Shown here: positions 1-7,777 of the stretch, piece by piece
Numbering within the stretch: the stretch's first letter is position 1
How the letters are laid out: each line of letters opens with the position of its first letter
Assembly (NCBI RefSeq): GCF_011174675.1
Contig: NZ_JAANIG010000034.1
Coordinates: 1-50,190 of the forward strand
Origin: Perlabentimonas gracilis
GTDB taxonomy: Bacteria > Bacteroidota > Bacteroidia > Bacteroidales > Tenuifilaceae
Direction of reading: 5' to 3'
DNA: 50,190 bases
Notes under the pieces: model-generated
What the model saw: only the letters and a program-made list of their open reading frames with translations
What the model was told of the DNA's origin: nothing
The model's database searches: none
Made by a program: the position numbers and the translations under genes

Positions 1-182
1 CGTATTGCCTCGTGGCAATCATTGGGAACAAACTAAAAGTTGACCGTCCAATCTACGAAATTTTACAGATTCTCAGCATTTCCCTACTCGATAAAACTCC
101 TATAAGAGAGATACTTACTAAATGCGATTACAAAGATGTCAAAGAACAAAAAAATAAACAACTAAAAATCAGTGGGTTTTAA
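1..182 (+). mobile_element. IS4-family transposase, C-terminal end (cut by window edge)
   Basis: Frame 3 is open from the window edge to a TAA at 180-182 and gives about 59 residues. They match the C-terminal tail that I know from Bacteroidota IS4-type transposases: YCLVAIIGNKLKVDRPIYE, then an ILQILS stretch, a DKTPIRE segment and a final YKDVKEQ segment. The catalytic DDE core would lie to the left of the window, so it cannot be judged whether the element is intact. The next reading frame opens immediately after the stop, so the right end of the IS must lie close to or inside the 5' part of the following receiver gene. No terminal inverted repeat can be identified without the left end. The family call is from recognition, not a search. 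Confidence 0.72.
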
Positions 183-200
183 GTGCCCACGTATGAATTT

Positions 201-644
201 ATGTATAGGATTTACGATACCCTTAAAGTATTTATTGCCTGTGGAGATAGCCAATACAACAAAGCATTGGCTGAATTTATAAGTTGTGAGCTAAATCTTG
301 AAGTAATAGGTATATCAGAAACCCACAAAGACCTTATCCGAAACAAAAAACTGCATTGCGCTAACCTAATCTTGCTTGATACCAGCTTCCCCGATAACAA
401 ATGTTTTGATGCAGTAAATCATATATTTTATCACAATCATAGACAGAATATTATAGCCCTAACCTCAGAGGATAAGCCGATGTGCCTTGAGTCAATTATA
501 CTGCTAGGCTTTAAAGGGGTAATTGTAAAAGACAGGGCTTGTGATGAGATTGAGAGTGCAATAAAAATGGTTGTGAAAGGTAAGATGTACTTCTCTATTA
601 AGGTTGAGAAAGCTTTTAAGAGACATACGGCTAAAACTAAGTAA
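201..644 (+). CDS. Stand-alone response-regulator receiver protein (degenerate)
   Basis: A 147-residue protein that is a single receiver (REC) fold with no output domain. Asp60 in the ILLDTS strand is the likely phosphoacceptor. A Thr/Ser in ALTSED and a Lys in IVKDRA occupy the switch and conserved-Lys positions. The N-terminal acidic pair usually written DD is reduced to one Asp (IACGDS), so Mg2+ binding may be weakened. The spacing resembles NarL-type receivers more than CheY. The frame is open from a GTG at 183, directly after the transposase stop, but I chose the ATG at 201 because the REC fold begins only around residue 8. It lies 46 bp before the MCP gene on the same strand, so a role in the same sensory pathway is plausible. 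Its native promoter may have been replaced by the IS. Confidence 0.7.
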   Translation: MYRIYDTLKVFIACGDSQYNKALAEFISCELNLEVIGISETHKDLIRNKKLHCANLILLDTSFPDNKCFDAVNHIFYHNHRQNIIALTSEDKPMCLESIILLGFKGVIVKDRACDEIESAIKMVVKGKMYFSIKVEKAFKRHTAKTK

Positions 645-690
645 TTAGGTAAACATTATTAATCACACTAATGAAAATGGAGGACTAAAA

Positions 691-2568
691 ATGAAAATTA
701 AAGACTTAAGTATTGGAAAGAAGCTAATGCTAGGATTCGGTATAGTACTGCTTTTAACAGCGGCAATTCTACTGATAGGTTGGAATGGCTTCAGCAAGTT
801 ACAAGAGCGCTATTGGAAAACGAATATGTTCAACAATATTGAATCTGACCTACTCAACACGAGGTTAAACTCAAGGCTTTACATTCAGCACGAGCAACAA
901 GCCAATGCTGAGTCCCTTTTGGAAAGCGGAAACAAAATGCTTTCTACTATCGACATAGTGGCTCCTACGCTGAAACAGCAACAAAACCAAAACCAGATAA
1001 ACCAAGTACGACAACAGGCGTTGAACTACAGAAATGTTGCTAACAGCTACATTGCGGCAACAAAGGAAAAGCAAGAACAACTAAGACGATTTGATGAATA
1101 TGCAGGAAAGATAATGAACGAAATTATCAATTCCAATGCATCACAAGAAAACGTAATTGGCTTTATGAACGCGCGGGTTGAGGGACAACGATTTCTTCGA
1201 CTTAATAATATTGAGGACTATCGACGCTGGGAAAGAAATATTGATAACATAAGGCCACACTTTACCCCTGATATACAGAACCTGTTGGCAGAGTATAAGA
1301 GCATTTTTGAGCAAGTATATAGCTCAATTAAAAAACAAGAAGAAGGTGAAGAGGCTTTCAGGGTAGCAGGAGAAGCACTAACCGGCATAGTACATAACGC
1401 TGTAGAATCGATGGAAAGTCAAATGAACAGCGAGATATCCACGGCTCTTTACCAGATGATACTTTTTGGCGTTCTTGCCATTTTCATTGGAATACTATTC
1501 GCCATCTTCATCAACGGATCAATCCGAAAAGGGATTGCAAATGGAGTAGCAGTTGCTGTAAAAATTGCCGATGGCGACTTAGCGGTAAGAATTGATGATG
1601 AGTACCTAAATCGTAAGGATGAGATTGGCGAACTATCCCTTGCCCTGCAACGAATGTCAGATAAGTTGAACGAGATAATATCAAGCGTAATTACAGGTAG
1701 TGGCAATATTGCATCAGCATCGGAGCAGATGAGTAGCACCTCTCAGGAACTATCTCAGGGTGCGTCCGAGCAAGCATCATCGGTAGAGGAAGTATCCTCA
1801 TCAATGGAAGAGATGGCTAGTAATATTCAACAAAACACCGACAATGCCCAGCAAACCGAAAAAATTTCGCTTAACGTTGCACAGGGCGTGCAAAAAGTAG
1901 GTGCTGCAGCCAACGAGAGCCTCACTTCGATAAAAAACATTGCAGAAAAGATTGGAATCATCAACGATATCGCATTCCAAACCAATATTCTTGCGCTAAA
2001 TGCAGCTGTTGAAGCCGCTAGGGCAGGTGAGCATGGGCGTGGCTTTGCCGTTGTTGCCGCTGAGGTTCGCAAATTGGCTGAGCGAAGCAAAGTTGCTGCA
2101 GATGAAATTGTTTCATTAGCTACAAAAAGTGTTAATGTGACTGAAGATGCTGCTGCACTAATGGGCAATCTTTTCCCCGAAATTGAAAAAACAGCTAAGT
2201 TGGTACAAGAAATTACCGCAGCAAGTATAGAGCAATCGTCTGGTTCGAATCAGATTAACAATGCTATCCAGCAGCTAAACCAAGTGGTTCAGCAGAATGC
2301 TGCAGCCAGCGAGGAAATGGCAACTGGAGCCGAGGAGCTTAGCAGCCAAGCCGATCAGCTAACTGAGATTGTTGGGTACTTCAAACTTAATGGCAATGTT
2401 GCAAAGAAAAAGCACAGCAATAACGGATCATCCCTAAAGAAGGTTGCTCCAGCAAACCAAAAAGGGAATGCTCAGCAATTTAACCATCAACCCTCCAGCA
2501 AAGGGAATGGCGTTAAGCTGATAATGCCATCAGAAAAGAGCAACGATAACGATTTTCAGAATTATTAG
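691..2568 (+). CDS. Methyl-accepting chemotaxis protein
   Basis: A 625-residue transmembrane chemoreceptor. A membrane segment lies at about residues 12-30, followed by a mostly helical extracytoplasmic region of about 220 residues (four-helix-bundle style). A second membrane segment at about 253-273 leads to a HAMP domain at about 275-330. The cytoplasmic signalling hairpin has the highly conserved tip (NDIAFQTNILALNAAVEAAR, then the GRGFAVVAAEVRKLAERS motif), which contacts CheA and CheW. The C-terminal tail is low-complexity (Gln, Asn, Ser, Lys) and shows no CheR-docking pentapeptide. A good ribosome binding site (GGAGG) precedes the ATG. CheW follows at 2845, which supports a real chemotaxis-type array, but no cheA, cheB or cheR lies in the window. 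The ligand is unknown. Confidence 0.95.
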   Translation: MKIKDLSIGKKLMLGFGIVLLLTAAILLIGWNGFSKLQERYWKTNMFNNIESDLLNTRLNSRLYIQHEQQANAESLLESGNKMLSTIDIVAPTLKQQQNQNQINQVRQQALNYRNVANSYIAATKEKQEQLRRFDEYAGKIMNEIINSNASQENVIGFMNARVEGQRFLRLNNIEDYRRWERNIDNIRPHFTPDIQNLLAEYKSIFEQVYSSIKKQEEGEEAFRVAGEALTGIVHNAVESMESQMNSEISTALYQMILFGVLAIFIGILFAIFINGSIRKGIANGVAVAVKIADGDLAVRIDDEYLNRKDEIGELSLALQRMSDKLNEIISSVITGSGNIASASEQMSSTSQELSQGASEQASSVEEVSSSMEEMASNIQQNTDNAQQTEKISLNVAQGVQKVGAAANESLTSIKNIAEKIGIINDIAFQTNILALNAAVEAARAGEHGRGFAVVAAEVRKLAERSKVAADEIVSLATKSVNVTEDAAALMGNLFPEIEKTAKLVQEITAASIEQSSGSNQINNAIQQLNQVVQQNAAASEEMATGAEELSSQADQLTEIVGYFKLNGNVAKKKHSNNGSSLKKVAPANQKGNAQQFNHQPSSKGNGVKLIMPSEKSNDNDFQNY

Positions 2569-2597
2569 ATTTAGGAATCTGTTCATTTCTGCATAAA

Positions 2598-2646
2598 AAT
2601 TTCCACGAGTTTTATCCTAACTATTTTAGGTTAACTCGTGGAAATT
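2598..2646 (+). terminator. Long hairpin after the MCP gene
   Basis: A perfect 14-bp inverted repeat (AATTTCCACGAGTT at 2598-2611, complement at 2633-2646) starts 30 bp after the MCP stop. The loop contains a further CCTAA/TTAGG pair. There is no strong U tract, so this is either a terminator of the long-stem type or an mRNA 3'-end stabiliser. Confidence 0.6.
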
Positions 2647-2667
2647 AACAGGTTAATCCCTGTTAAT
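2644..2667 (+). terminator. Second hairpin overlapping the first
   Basis: A perfect 9-bp inverted repeat, ATTAACAGG (2644-2652) with CCTGTTAAT (2659-2667), loop TTAATC. Its left arm shares three bases with the right arm of the preceding hairpin. The two may act in tandem or partly compete. Confidence 0.45.
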
Positions 2668-2844
2668 AATACACAAGCAGGTTATCAAAAACAGAGATTA
2701 ACTAATTCTGATGACAGCATTCTATTAGTCAGGAAGCACCTTTCTCTTTCTTCAAGAAATATGTAAGTTTTGCCAAGCTATATAGAGAAAAATTGGGAAG
2801 TAGTTTTAAACACACCGCTTGTTAACAAACTAAATCGAATTAAT

Positions 2845-3366
2845 ATGAATTTAAAAAATAACATACTAAACTCCTATCTATCCTTTCGATTAGGGGAAGA
2901 AGTCTTTGCTGCCAATGCTGGCAAAGTAATAAACATCCTTGAGATGTGCGATATCACTGAGGTACCTAAAGCTCCAGACTACATGAAGGGAATTATTAAC
3001 CTTCGAGGAGCTGTATTGCCGGTTATAGACCTAAGGCAAAAGCTGGGGATGACCCCATACATCAAAACCCCAAATACCTGCATAATTGTTCTTGATGTTA
3101 CGATAGATAATGAAACAATACTTGTGGGGGCCATTGTTGATGCGGTAAAAGCGGTAATCGAGTTCGACAGGGAGAAGCTAATGGAGACGCCAAGTATTGG
3201 AGGTAAGTTCAAAACTGAGTTCATACTGGGCATAGCCAATATTAATGATGAATTTGTAATGGTTCTAGATGTTGATGAGGTTTTTACTCACGATGAGATT
3301 GTTGAGGTTCAACGCCAGATACCGAAAACAACTGACGAAAACCCTACCATTATGCCTGAGGTTTAA
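2845..3366 (+). CDS. cheW: CheW-like chemotaxis coupling protein
   Basis: A 173-residue CheW-domain protein. The family's core is clear: an N-terminal strand SYLSFRLGEEVFAAN, the ITEVPKAPDYMKGIINLRG motif with its conserved Asn-Leu-Arg-Gly, then VLPVIDLRQKLG, and a final strand pair with GIANINDEFVMVLDVDEVF. CheW couples receptors to the CheA kinase in the signalling array under the inner membrane. The frame extends upstream to a TTG at 2770, but those 25 residues do not belong to the CheW fold, so I start at the ATG at 2845. It follows the MCP gene on the same strand, separated by tandem hairpins, so it may be transcribed separately. No CheA is visible nearby. Confidence 0.93.
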   Translation: MNLKNNILNSYLSFRLGEEVFAANAGKVINILEMCDITEVPKAPDYMKGIINLRGAVLPVIDLRQKLGMTPYIKTPNTCIIVLDVTIDNETILVGAIVDAVKAVIEFDREKLMETPSIGGKFKTEFILGIANINDEFVMVLDVDEVFTHDEIVEVQRQIPKTTDENPTIMPEV

Positions 3367-3396
3367 CCAAACAATTGTTTTACTTCGTGTTTTTAT

Positions 3397-3446
3397 CATA
3401 AATTTGTCTCAGAAGATTAACATTAACTATCTGAGACAAATTTATG
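3397..3446 (+). promoter_or_regulatory. 17-bp perfect hairpin between cheW and the next gene
   Basis: CATAAATTTGTCTCAG (3397-3412) is exactly complementary to CTGAGACAAATTTATG (3431-3446), and the stem gains one more A-T pair inside (3413/3430). The loop is about 16 nt. It begins 31 bp after the cheW stop, the same distance as the hairpin after the MCP gene. The 3' arm ends in the ATG at 3444, so this possible start codon lies fully inside the stem. It could be a terminator without U tract or a translation-blocking structure; the sequence does not decide. Confidence 0.6.
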
Positions 3447-3449
3447 CAA

Positions 3450-3809
3450 ATGAAAAGTTCTCCCCAAAAAGCCAAGGTAGCTTACTCGGTTTCAGTTAGC
3501 TGCGAAACCATAAGTTTACCGCCATTCGAGGATATTTTAGTTTTATCGTATCGTTGCCCACAGGGGAAGATTGGAGTATCAAAATGTATAAATCTGCTTT
3601 CGCCCGAGGATTTTGAAATGATTGCTATTGACCATGACACCGTTGAGGCAATTATTGTTAGTAAGAAGATTTTAAAAAAGATGCCTGCAAAGAAAGTGGT
3701 TGAGACCCTGAATCGAACCGTATTCCCAATGGTTTCGCAGGGCGAAATTGTAAAGGTAGATTTTAAGCTAACTGCATCGTGGTCCAACATTGAAATTGAC
3801 GATGATTAG
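3450..3809 (+). CDS. Conserved-looking protein of unknown function
   Basis: I do not recognise this 119-residue protein. It has no signal peptide or membrane segment. It is predicted to be a mixed alpha/beta cytoplasmic protein with a Cys-rich first half (CETISL, SYRCPQGKIGVSKCINLL), a central HDTVEAIIVSKKILKKMP segment and an acidic end (EIDDD). The Cys residues are not in a clear metal-binding spacing. Two in-frame ATGs exist, at 3444 and 3450; the first lies inside a perfect hairpin stem, so I favour the second. The 3' end overlaps the start of the following sensor kinase by 8 bp, which implies translational coupling and a shared role with the kinase, for example as a partner or accessory protein. 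That role is inference only. Confidence 0.7.
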   Translation: MKSSPQKAKVAYSVSVSCETISLPPFEDILVLSYRCPQGKIGVSKCINLLSPEDFEMIAIDHDTVEAIIVSKKILKKMPAKKVVETLNRTVFPMVSQGEIVKVDFKLTASWSNIEIDDD

Positions 3810-6402
3810 TCAAACCCTAGTCCTCAAAAAATACTTTGAGGTTAAGCCATGGGATGGAGTAGATACTATCCGGCCCATGCTACTTCGCAATGGATTTGCT
3901 GTTGTTATTGACGAGATTGGCTTTTGGGGAATCCTAACTACAAACGATATCATCAAAAAAAATCACCGATTGGTGATCGATTGCCTTAAACCAACCATCC
4001 CATTCGTTGAAGAGAAAGACAGTCTACCCTTTGTGCTCGATTTGATGTATAGTAGCAATAACGAGGTATTACCGTACATTAACCAGAAAAAATTCATTGG
4101 CGTAATTACTCGAAATCAGATAACCACCTATTTTCAAAACTCCACTGAGCAGCTGAACAAGGCCATTGCAGAATTAAACGACACCAATACAAAACTTAAA
4201 GAGAGTGAAGAGAAATATCGTTTACTTGTTGAGAGCCTTAACGAAGGGGTATGGCAAATTGATAAGAATTCCAACACCGTTTTTGTTAATCGGCGAATGG
4301 CTCAAATGCTAGGCTACAGCATAGACGAAATGCTAGGCAAACCTAACATTCAGTTTGTTGATCCGAGGTTTAGGAATAGTATTACAAACATCGTTGATAA
4401 GAATAGGGATGGTATAGCCATTCAGCGCGAAGTTGAGTTTATTAAAAAGGATGGAACTAGGGTTAACACGATAATTGAAACTTCACCATTTTTTGACGAT
4501 AACGGAATCTACAAAGGTGCCATAGCAGGTGTTCTCGATATTTCCAAACGAAAAAAAACGGAGAACGATTTGGTTCAATCGGAAAAGATGCTGAAAACAA
4601 TTATCAACAGTGTCCCCGCAGCAATCTTCTGGAAAGATAGCAATAGTGCATACCTTGGTGGTAATATAAGATTTGCTGAGTACGTAGGTATTCCAGTTAA
4701 TGAAATATCTGGTAAAACGGACAAAGATATGCCTTGGAAAGATTTTAAAAGTATTTACAACCAAGAGGACCAAAGCGTATTCAGGACTGGTAAGCCTTTG
4801 CTTAGTTTTGAGAAAGTTGGTAAAAATTTAAAGGGAGAACATACCTGGTTTAGGGTGAGCAAAGTGCCACTTTTTGCCCCCAATGGGAAGGAAATAATAT
4901 CGGTTATTGGAATATTTGAGGATATCACCGATCAGAAGAAAAGGGATAATGAGCTATATGAATACAGGAATCAGCTTGAGCAACTCGTAAAGGAACGAAC
5001 CTTCGAACTCCAAGACGCACAACGCATAGCAAATATAGGCAACTGGACCTATGATATAGCATCGGGCAACTTAACCTGGTCTGATCAGCTCTTCCATATC
5101 TATTGTAAAAATAAAAATTCATTTACCCCCAAATATAGTATTTATAGAGACATTGTTCACCCAGACGACATAAGCCTAGTATCAAGAATATATTTTAAAT
5201 CAATCGAGAATAAAGAATCCTTTACACTTGAACACAGGATAGTTGATTCTAAAGGACAACTTAAATGGATTTCTACAAGTTGCGAGCATCGCTTCGATGA
5301 GAATGGAAATCACATTGAGTCTATTGGCACGGTTCAAGATATAACTGCACGAAAGAATCTTGAAATTGAACTAAAGCAAAAAGATTCCGAGTTTGAACTT
5401 TTCTTTGAGAACATCAACGATGTGGTACTAATCTTTGATATAGATGGAAATACAATATACGCCAATAGAGTATTCGAAAAAGTATTCGGCAAAACCATCG
5501 CGGAACAAAAACAAAACCCCTCCTCATTTCTCGATTCAGTTCATGCTGAAGATATTGATAAATTCTCAGGTTTTATCCTTGAGATTCTCACACTACATAA
5601 CTCCATTGCCGACTTTAACTTCGAGTTTAGAATACATCAAGGGAGAGACATTAAGTGGTTGCACCTAAAGGGAATACCCGTTGCTGATTCTGATAGAAAA
5701 CTTATTCGACTTAGCCTTATAATAACAGATATAACCAAAACTAAGCAAGCTCAACGCGATATCCTGTCGGCAATGGTTCATGCCGAGGAGAGGGAGCGAA
5801 CCCGGTTGGCGCAAGATCTTCATGATGGTATTGGGCCACTTCTCTCAACAACAAAACTATATCTTCAACTTTTATCGAAACCCAAGAGCAAAATTAATAA
5901 GGAGAGTTTTGCTGCTCAAGCTGAGGAATCGATAGATGAGGCCATAAGCAGCGTAAGAGAAATATCGCATAACCTAAGCCCTAGCCTTCTTACACGCTTT
6001 GGCCTAACATCTGCAATAAACAGCTACATAGGTAGGCTTAGAAACTCGACTAACCTAAGGTTTACATACAATCATAATTTACAAAGGCCATTAAACTTTG
6101 AAGTTGAAACCACAATCTACAGAATAGTAGTAGAGTGTGTAAATAATGCCATAAGGCATGCTAAGGCATCAAGCATCAACATTGAGATGAATGATAACGA
6201 GGAAAAAATACTTATTGCTATTGCCGATAACGGAATTGGATTTGACGTAGAGCAAACGGTAAAAACCAAAAAAGGGTTAGGTTTAGTAAATATAAACAAC
6301 AGGATGGAAAACATTGGAGGAAAAATTGAGATTAAAAGTGCGCCTCGCAATGGCACCCAAATCAAGCTCACCATACCGATAGATGATAATGCATTGAGAT
6401 AA
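3802..6402 (+). CDS. Sensor histidine kinase: CBS pair, four PAS, HisKA_3
   Basis: An 866-residue kinase with no membrane segment. Residues 1-110 read as a tandem CBS module, with two similar halves ending in GFWGILTTNDIIKK and KFIGVITRNQIT. Four PAS domains follow at about 125-250, 250-385, 400-520 and 520-645. The dimerisation domain is HisKA_3 (NarX/DesK type): RLAQDLHDGIGPLLSTTKL with phospho-accepting His674. An HATPase_c domain ends the protein, with N box VECVNNAIRHA and G boxes ADNGIGFD and KGLGLVNI. The frame opens upstream at a TTG (3790), but the ATG at 3802, overlapping the preceding stop, is the better start. A NarL-type regulator begins 15 bp downstream and is the obvious partner. 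CBS modules usually bind adenine nucleotides, so energy state or a nucleotide messenger may be sensed (inference). Confidence 0.92.
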   Translation: MISQTLVLKKYFEVKPWDGVDTIRPMLLRNGFAVVIDEIGFWGILTTNDIIKKNHRLVIDCLKPTIPFVEEKDSLPFVLDLMYSSNNEVLPYINQKKFIGVITRNQITTYFQNSTEQLNKAIAELNDTNTKLKESEEKYRLLVESLNEGVWQIDKNSNTVFVNRRMAQMLGYSIDEMLGKPNIQFVDPRFRNSITNIVDKNRDGIAIQREVEFIKKDGTRVNTIIETSPFFDDNGIYKGAIAGVLDISKRKKTENDLVQSEKMLKTIINSVPAAIFWKDSNSAYLGGNIRFAEYVGIPVNEISGKTDKDMPWKDFKSIYNQEDQSVFRTGKPLLSFEKVGKNLKGEHTWFRVSKVPLFAPNGKEIISVIGIFEDITDQKKRDNELYEYRNQLEQLVKERTFELQDAQRIANIGNWTYDIASGNLTWSDQLFHIYCKNKNSFTPKYSIYRDIVHPDDISLVSRIYFKSIENKESFTLEHRIVDSKGQLKWISTSCEHRFDENGNHIESIGTVQDITARKNLEIELKQKDSEFELFFENINDVVLIFDIDGNTIYANRVFEKVFGKTIAEQKQNPSSFLDSVHAEDIDKFSGFILEILTLHNSIADFNFEFRIHQGRDIKWLHLKGIPVADSDRKLIRLSLIITDITKTKQAQRDILSAMVHAEERERTRLAQDLHDGIGPLLSTTKLYLQLLSKPKSKINKESFAAQAEESIDEAISSVREISHNLSPSLLTRFGLTSAINSYIGRLRNSTNLRFTYNHNLQRPLNFEVETTIYRIVVECVNNAIRHAKASSINIEMNDNEEKILIAIADNGIGFDVEQTVKTKKGLGLVNINNRMENIGGKIEIKSAPRNGTQIKLTIPIDDNALR

Positions 6403-6417
6403 ATTCAACTTGCTTTT

Positions 6418-7083
6418 ATGAAACCAAAAAAAGAAGAGTTAAGAATTGTAATTGCCGACGATCACAAGGTTTTTAGGCAGGGGCTTCGAAATCTTGTTGA
6501 ATCGCAGAACATTGCCTTGGTAGTTGGCGAAGCCTCCAACGGAGAGGAGTGTGTTCGGCTTGCCTTAGACCTTACTCCCCAAATCATTCTTATGGATATT
6601 GATATGCCCCAGATGGATGGCATGGAGGCCACCAGAATTATTCTTGAACAAAACCCTGAGATTTGCGTGATTGCCCTTTCGATGCATAGCGATTACGAGC
6701 ACTACCAACAAATGGTGAAATACGGCGCCAAGGGGTTTATCCAAAAATCAACGGGAATCGATGAGGTAATAACTGCAATTAATGCAGTAGCTCAGGGTGG
6801 TTCATACTTCTCCAACGAGGTGCTAAAGGCCATAGTTGCCAATATGGAGATTAACGAGAATAATACCAAAACGGATAACCCCATGCTAGACCTATCATCA
6901 AGGGAGTTAGAGGTTCTAAAGCTTATATGCGAAGGGTTTACTAACGACGAAATAGGCAAAAGACTTTATATTAGCCCCACCACTGTTAAGGGACACCGAA
7001 GCAATCTGCTTTCAAAAACAGGCGTAAAAAATACAGCCTCGCTAATTATTTTTGCCGTTAAAAATAAGCTGGTTAAGGTTTAA
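6418..7083 (+). CDS. NarL/FixJ-type response regulator
   Basis: A 221-residue DNA-binding regulator. The receiver domain spans about residues 8-130, with the acidic pair in VIADDHKVF, phospho-accepting Asp60 in ILMDIDMP, Ser in IALSMH and Lys in FIQKST. The LuxR-type helix-turn-helix lies at about 155-215 (SSRELEVLKLICEGFTNDEI, then the recognition helix in SPTTVKGHRSNLL). It follows the HisKA_3 kinase by 15 bp and belongs to the family that such kinases phosphorylate, so the two form a standard two-component pair. Targets are unknown. No other gene follows on this transcript before the repeat-filled spacer. Confidence 0.95.
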   Translation: MKPKKEELRIVIADDHKVFRQGLRNLVESQNIALVVGEASNGEECVRLALDLTPQIILMDIDMPQMDGMEATRIILEQNPEICVIALSMHSDYEHYQQMVKYGAKGFIQKSTGIDEVITAINAVAQGGSYFSNEVLKAIVANMEINENNTKTDNPMLDLSSRELEVLKLICEGFTNDEIGKRLYISPTTVKGHRSNLLSKTGVKNTASLIIFAVKNKLVKV

Positions 7084-7109
7084 TTCATTAACAACTGAAT
7101 ACTGTAGGT

Positions 7110-7167
7110 GGGTCAATCAGCCTGTCTGCCTTTGGCAGCTTGCCTGCTGGCAAGCAGGGTCAATCAA
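7110..7167 (+). repeat. 58-bp direct repeat, copy 1
   Basis: Matches 7625-7682 with one mismatch, starting GGGTCAATCAGCCTGTCTGC. Its centre holds the hairpin GCTTGCC-TGCT-GGCAAGC. Confidence 0.9.
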
Positions 7168-7329
7168 CCTCAGCTTGCTTCGAAAGGTGATCAGTGGATT
7201 TATCGAACTGCTCAGTGTCCAAGATCCAACACTTGGAACTCGTAATCCCCAATCAATAAATAAATCACACTCCCCAGTTGCTTCGACAGGCTCAGCAACC
7301 GTTCACTTGCACTTATCTGTAGCTCGCAA

Positions 7330-7410
7330 CCTAATCAACCAACCGAGCGAACTTTACGAGCTCGCCGCAAGGCAATCAACCTGCCTGCCTTGACGACAGT
7401 CAGGCGCAGG
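7330..7410 (+). repeat. Dispersed ~80-bp element, copy 1
   Basis: Contains the core ACCGAGCGAACTTTACGAG followed by CTCGCCGCAAGGCAATCAA. It recurs in reverse complement at about 41990-42075, with two differences in the core of about 45 bp and looser similarity on both sides. Confidence 0.85.
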
Positions 7411-7624
7411 TCATCCAATCAACCTGTCCACCCACTGCCTGCATATTATTGGCAGGGCGGGTTATCCAATCATTCAAAAACTATTGACACTGCCAGCTTG
7501 CCTGCCCTTTGGCAGGGACCTTCGGACGATGGCAGCCTGCCTGCCTAGGCAGGGTAAACAAGCGACAGGCAGGGCTGGCAGCCTGCCTGCTCAATTCCCG
7601 TGGTCAGACGGTCAGGCAAAGGCA

Positions 7625-7682
7625 GGGTCAATCAGCCTGTCTGCCTTTGGTAGCTTGCCTGCTGGCAAGCAGGGTCAATCAA
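7625..7682 (+). repeat. 58-bp direct repeat, copy 2
   Basis: Second copy of the 7110-7167 unit, with a single C/T difference (GGTAGC instead of GGCAGC). The same internal hairpin is kept. Confidence 0.9.
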
Positions 7683-7721
7683 TCATTCAATCATCCAATA
7701 AAACCCTCCCTCCTACTTGCC

Positions 7722-7729
7722 TATCTTTG
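7722..7729 (+). promoter_or_regulatory. -7 element of the glmM promoter
   Basis: TATCTTTG matches the Bacteroidota -7 consensus TAnnTTTG and lies 48 bp before the glmM ATG. No clear -33 TTTG is seen at the usual spacing. Confidence 0.5.
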
Positions 7730-7777
7730 AAAATATTGCCACTTTTGTTAACCTTTTTAAAAATCAAACAAGAACAC

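Larger units (their letters stand above)
7084..7777. repeat. Repeat-filled spacer upstream of glmM
   Basis: About 690 bp without a credible gene. It consists of interwoven short repeats: CCTGCC/GGCAGG palindromes, stretches of AATCAACC and AATCATTC units, a small hairpin around TTCGACAGGCTCAG at 7277-7299, a 58-bp direct repeat and an 80-bp element that recurs inverted near 42 kb. Reading frames run through it by chance, giving peptides rich in Ala, Cys, Leu and Gln that resemble no protein. Only the last 60 bp look like a normal promoter region. Confidence 0.85.

Noticed and set aside
7052-7393. Open frame overlapping the narL-type gene end and the spacer
   Set aside because: Overlaps the true gene in another frame and then follows repeats; composition is not protein-like.
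7484-7777. N-terminal extension of GlmM by 98 codons
   Set aside because: It is encoded by repeats, precedes a -7 promoter element, and the enzyme is full length from the ATG at 7778.
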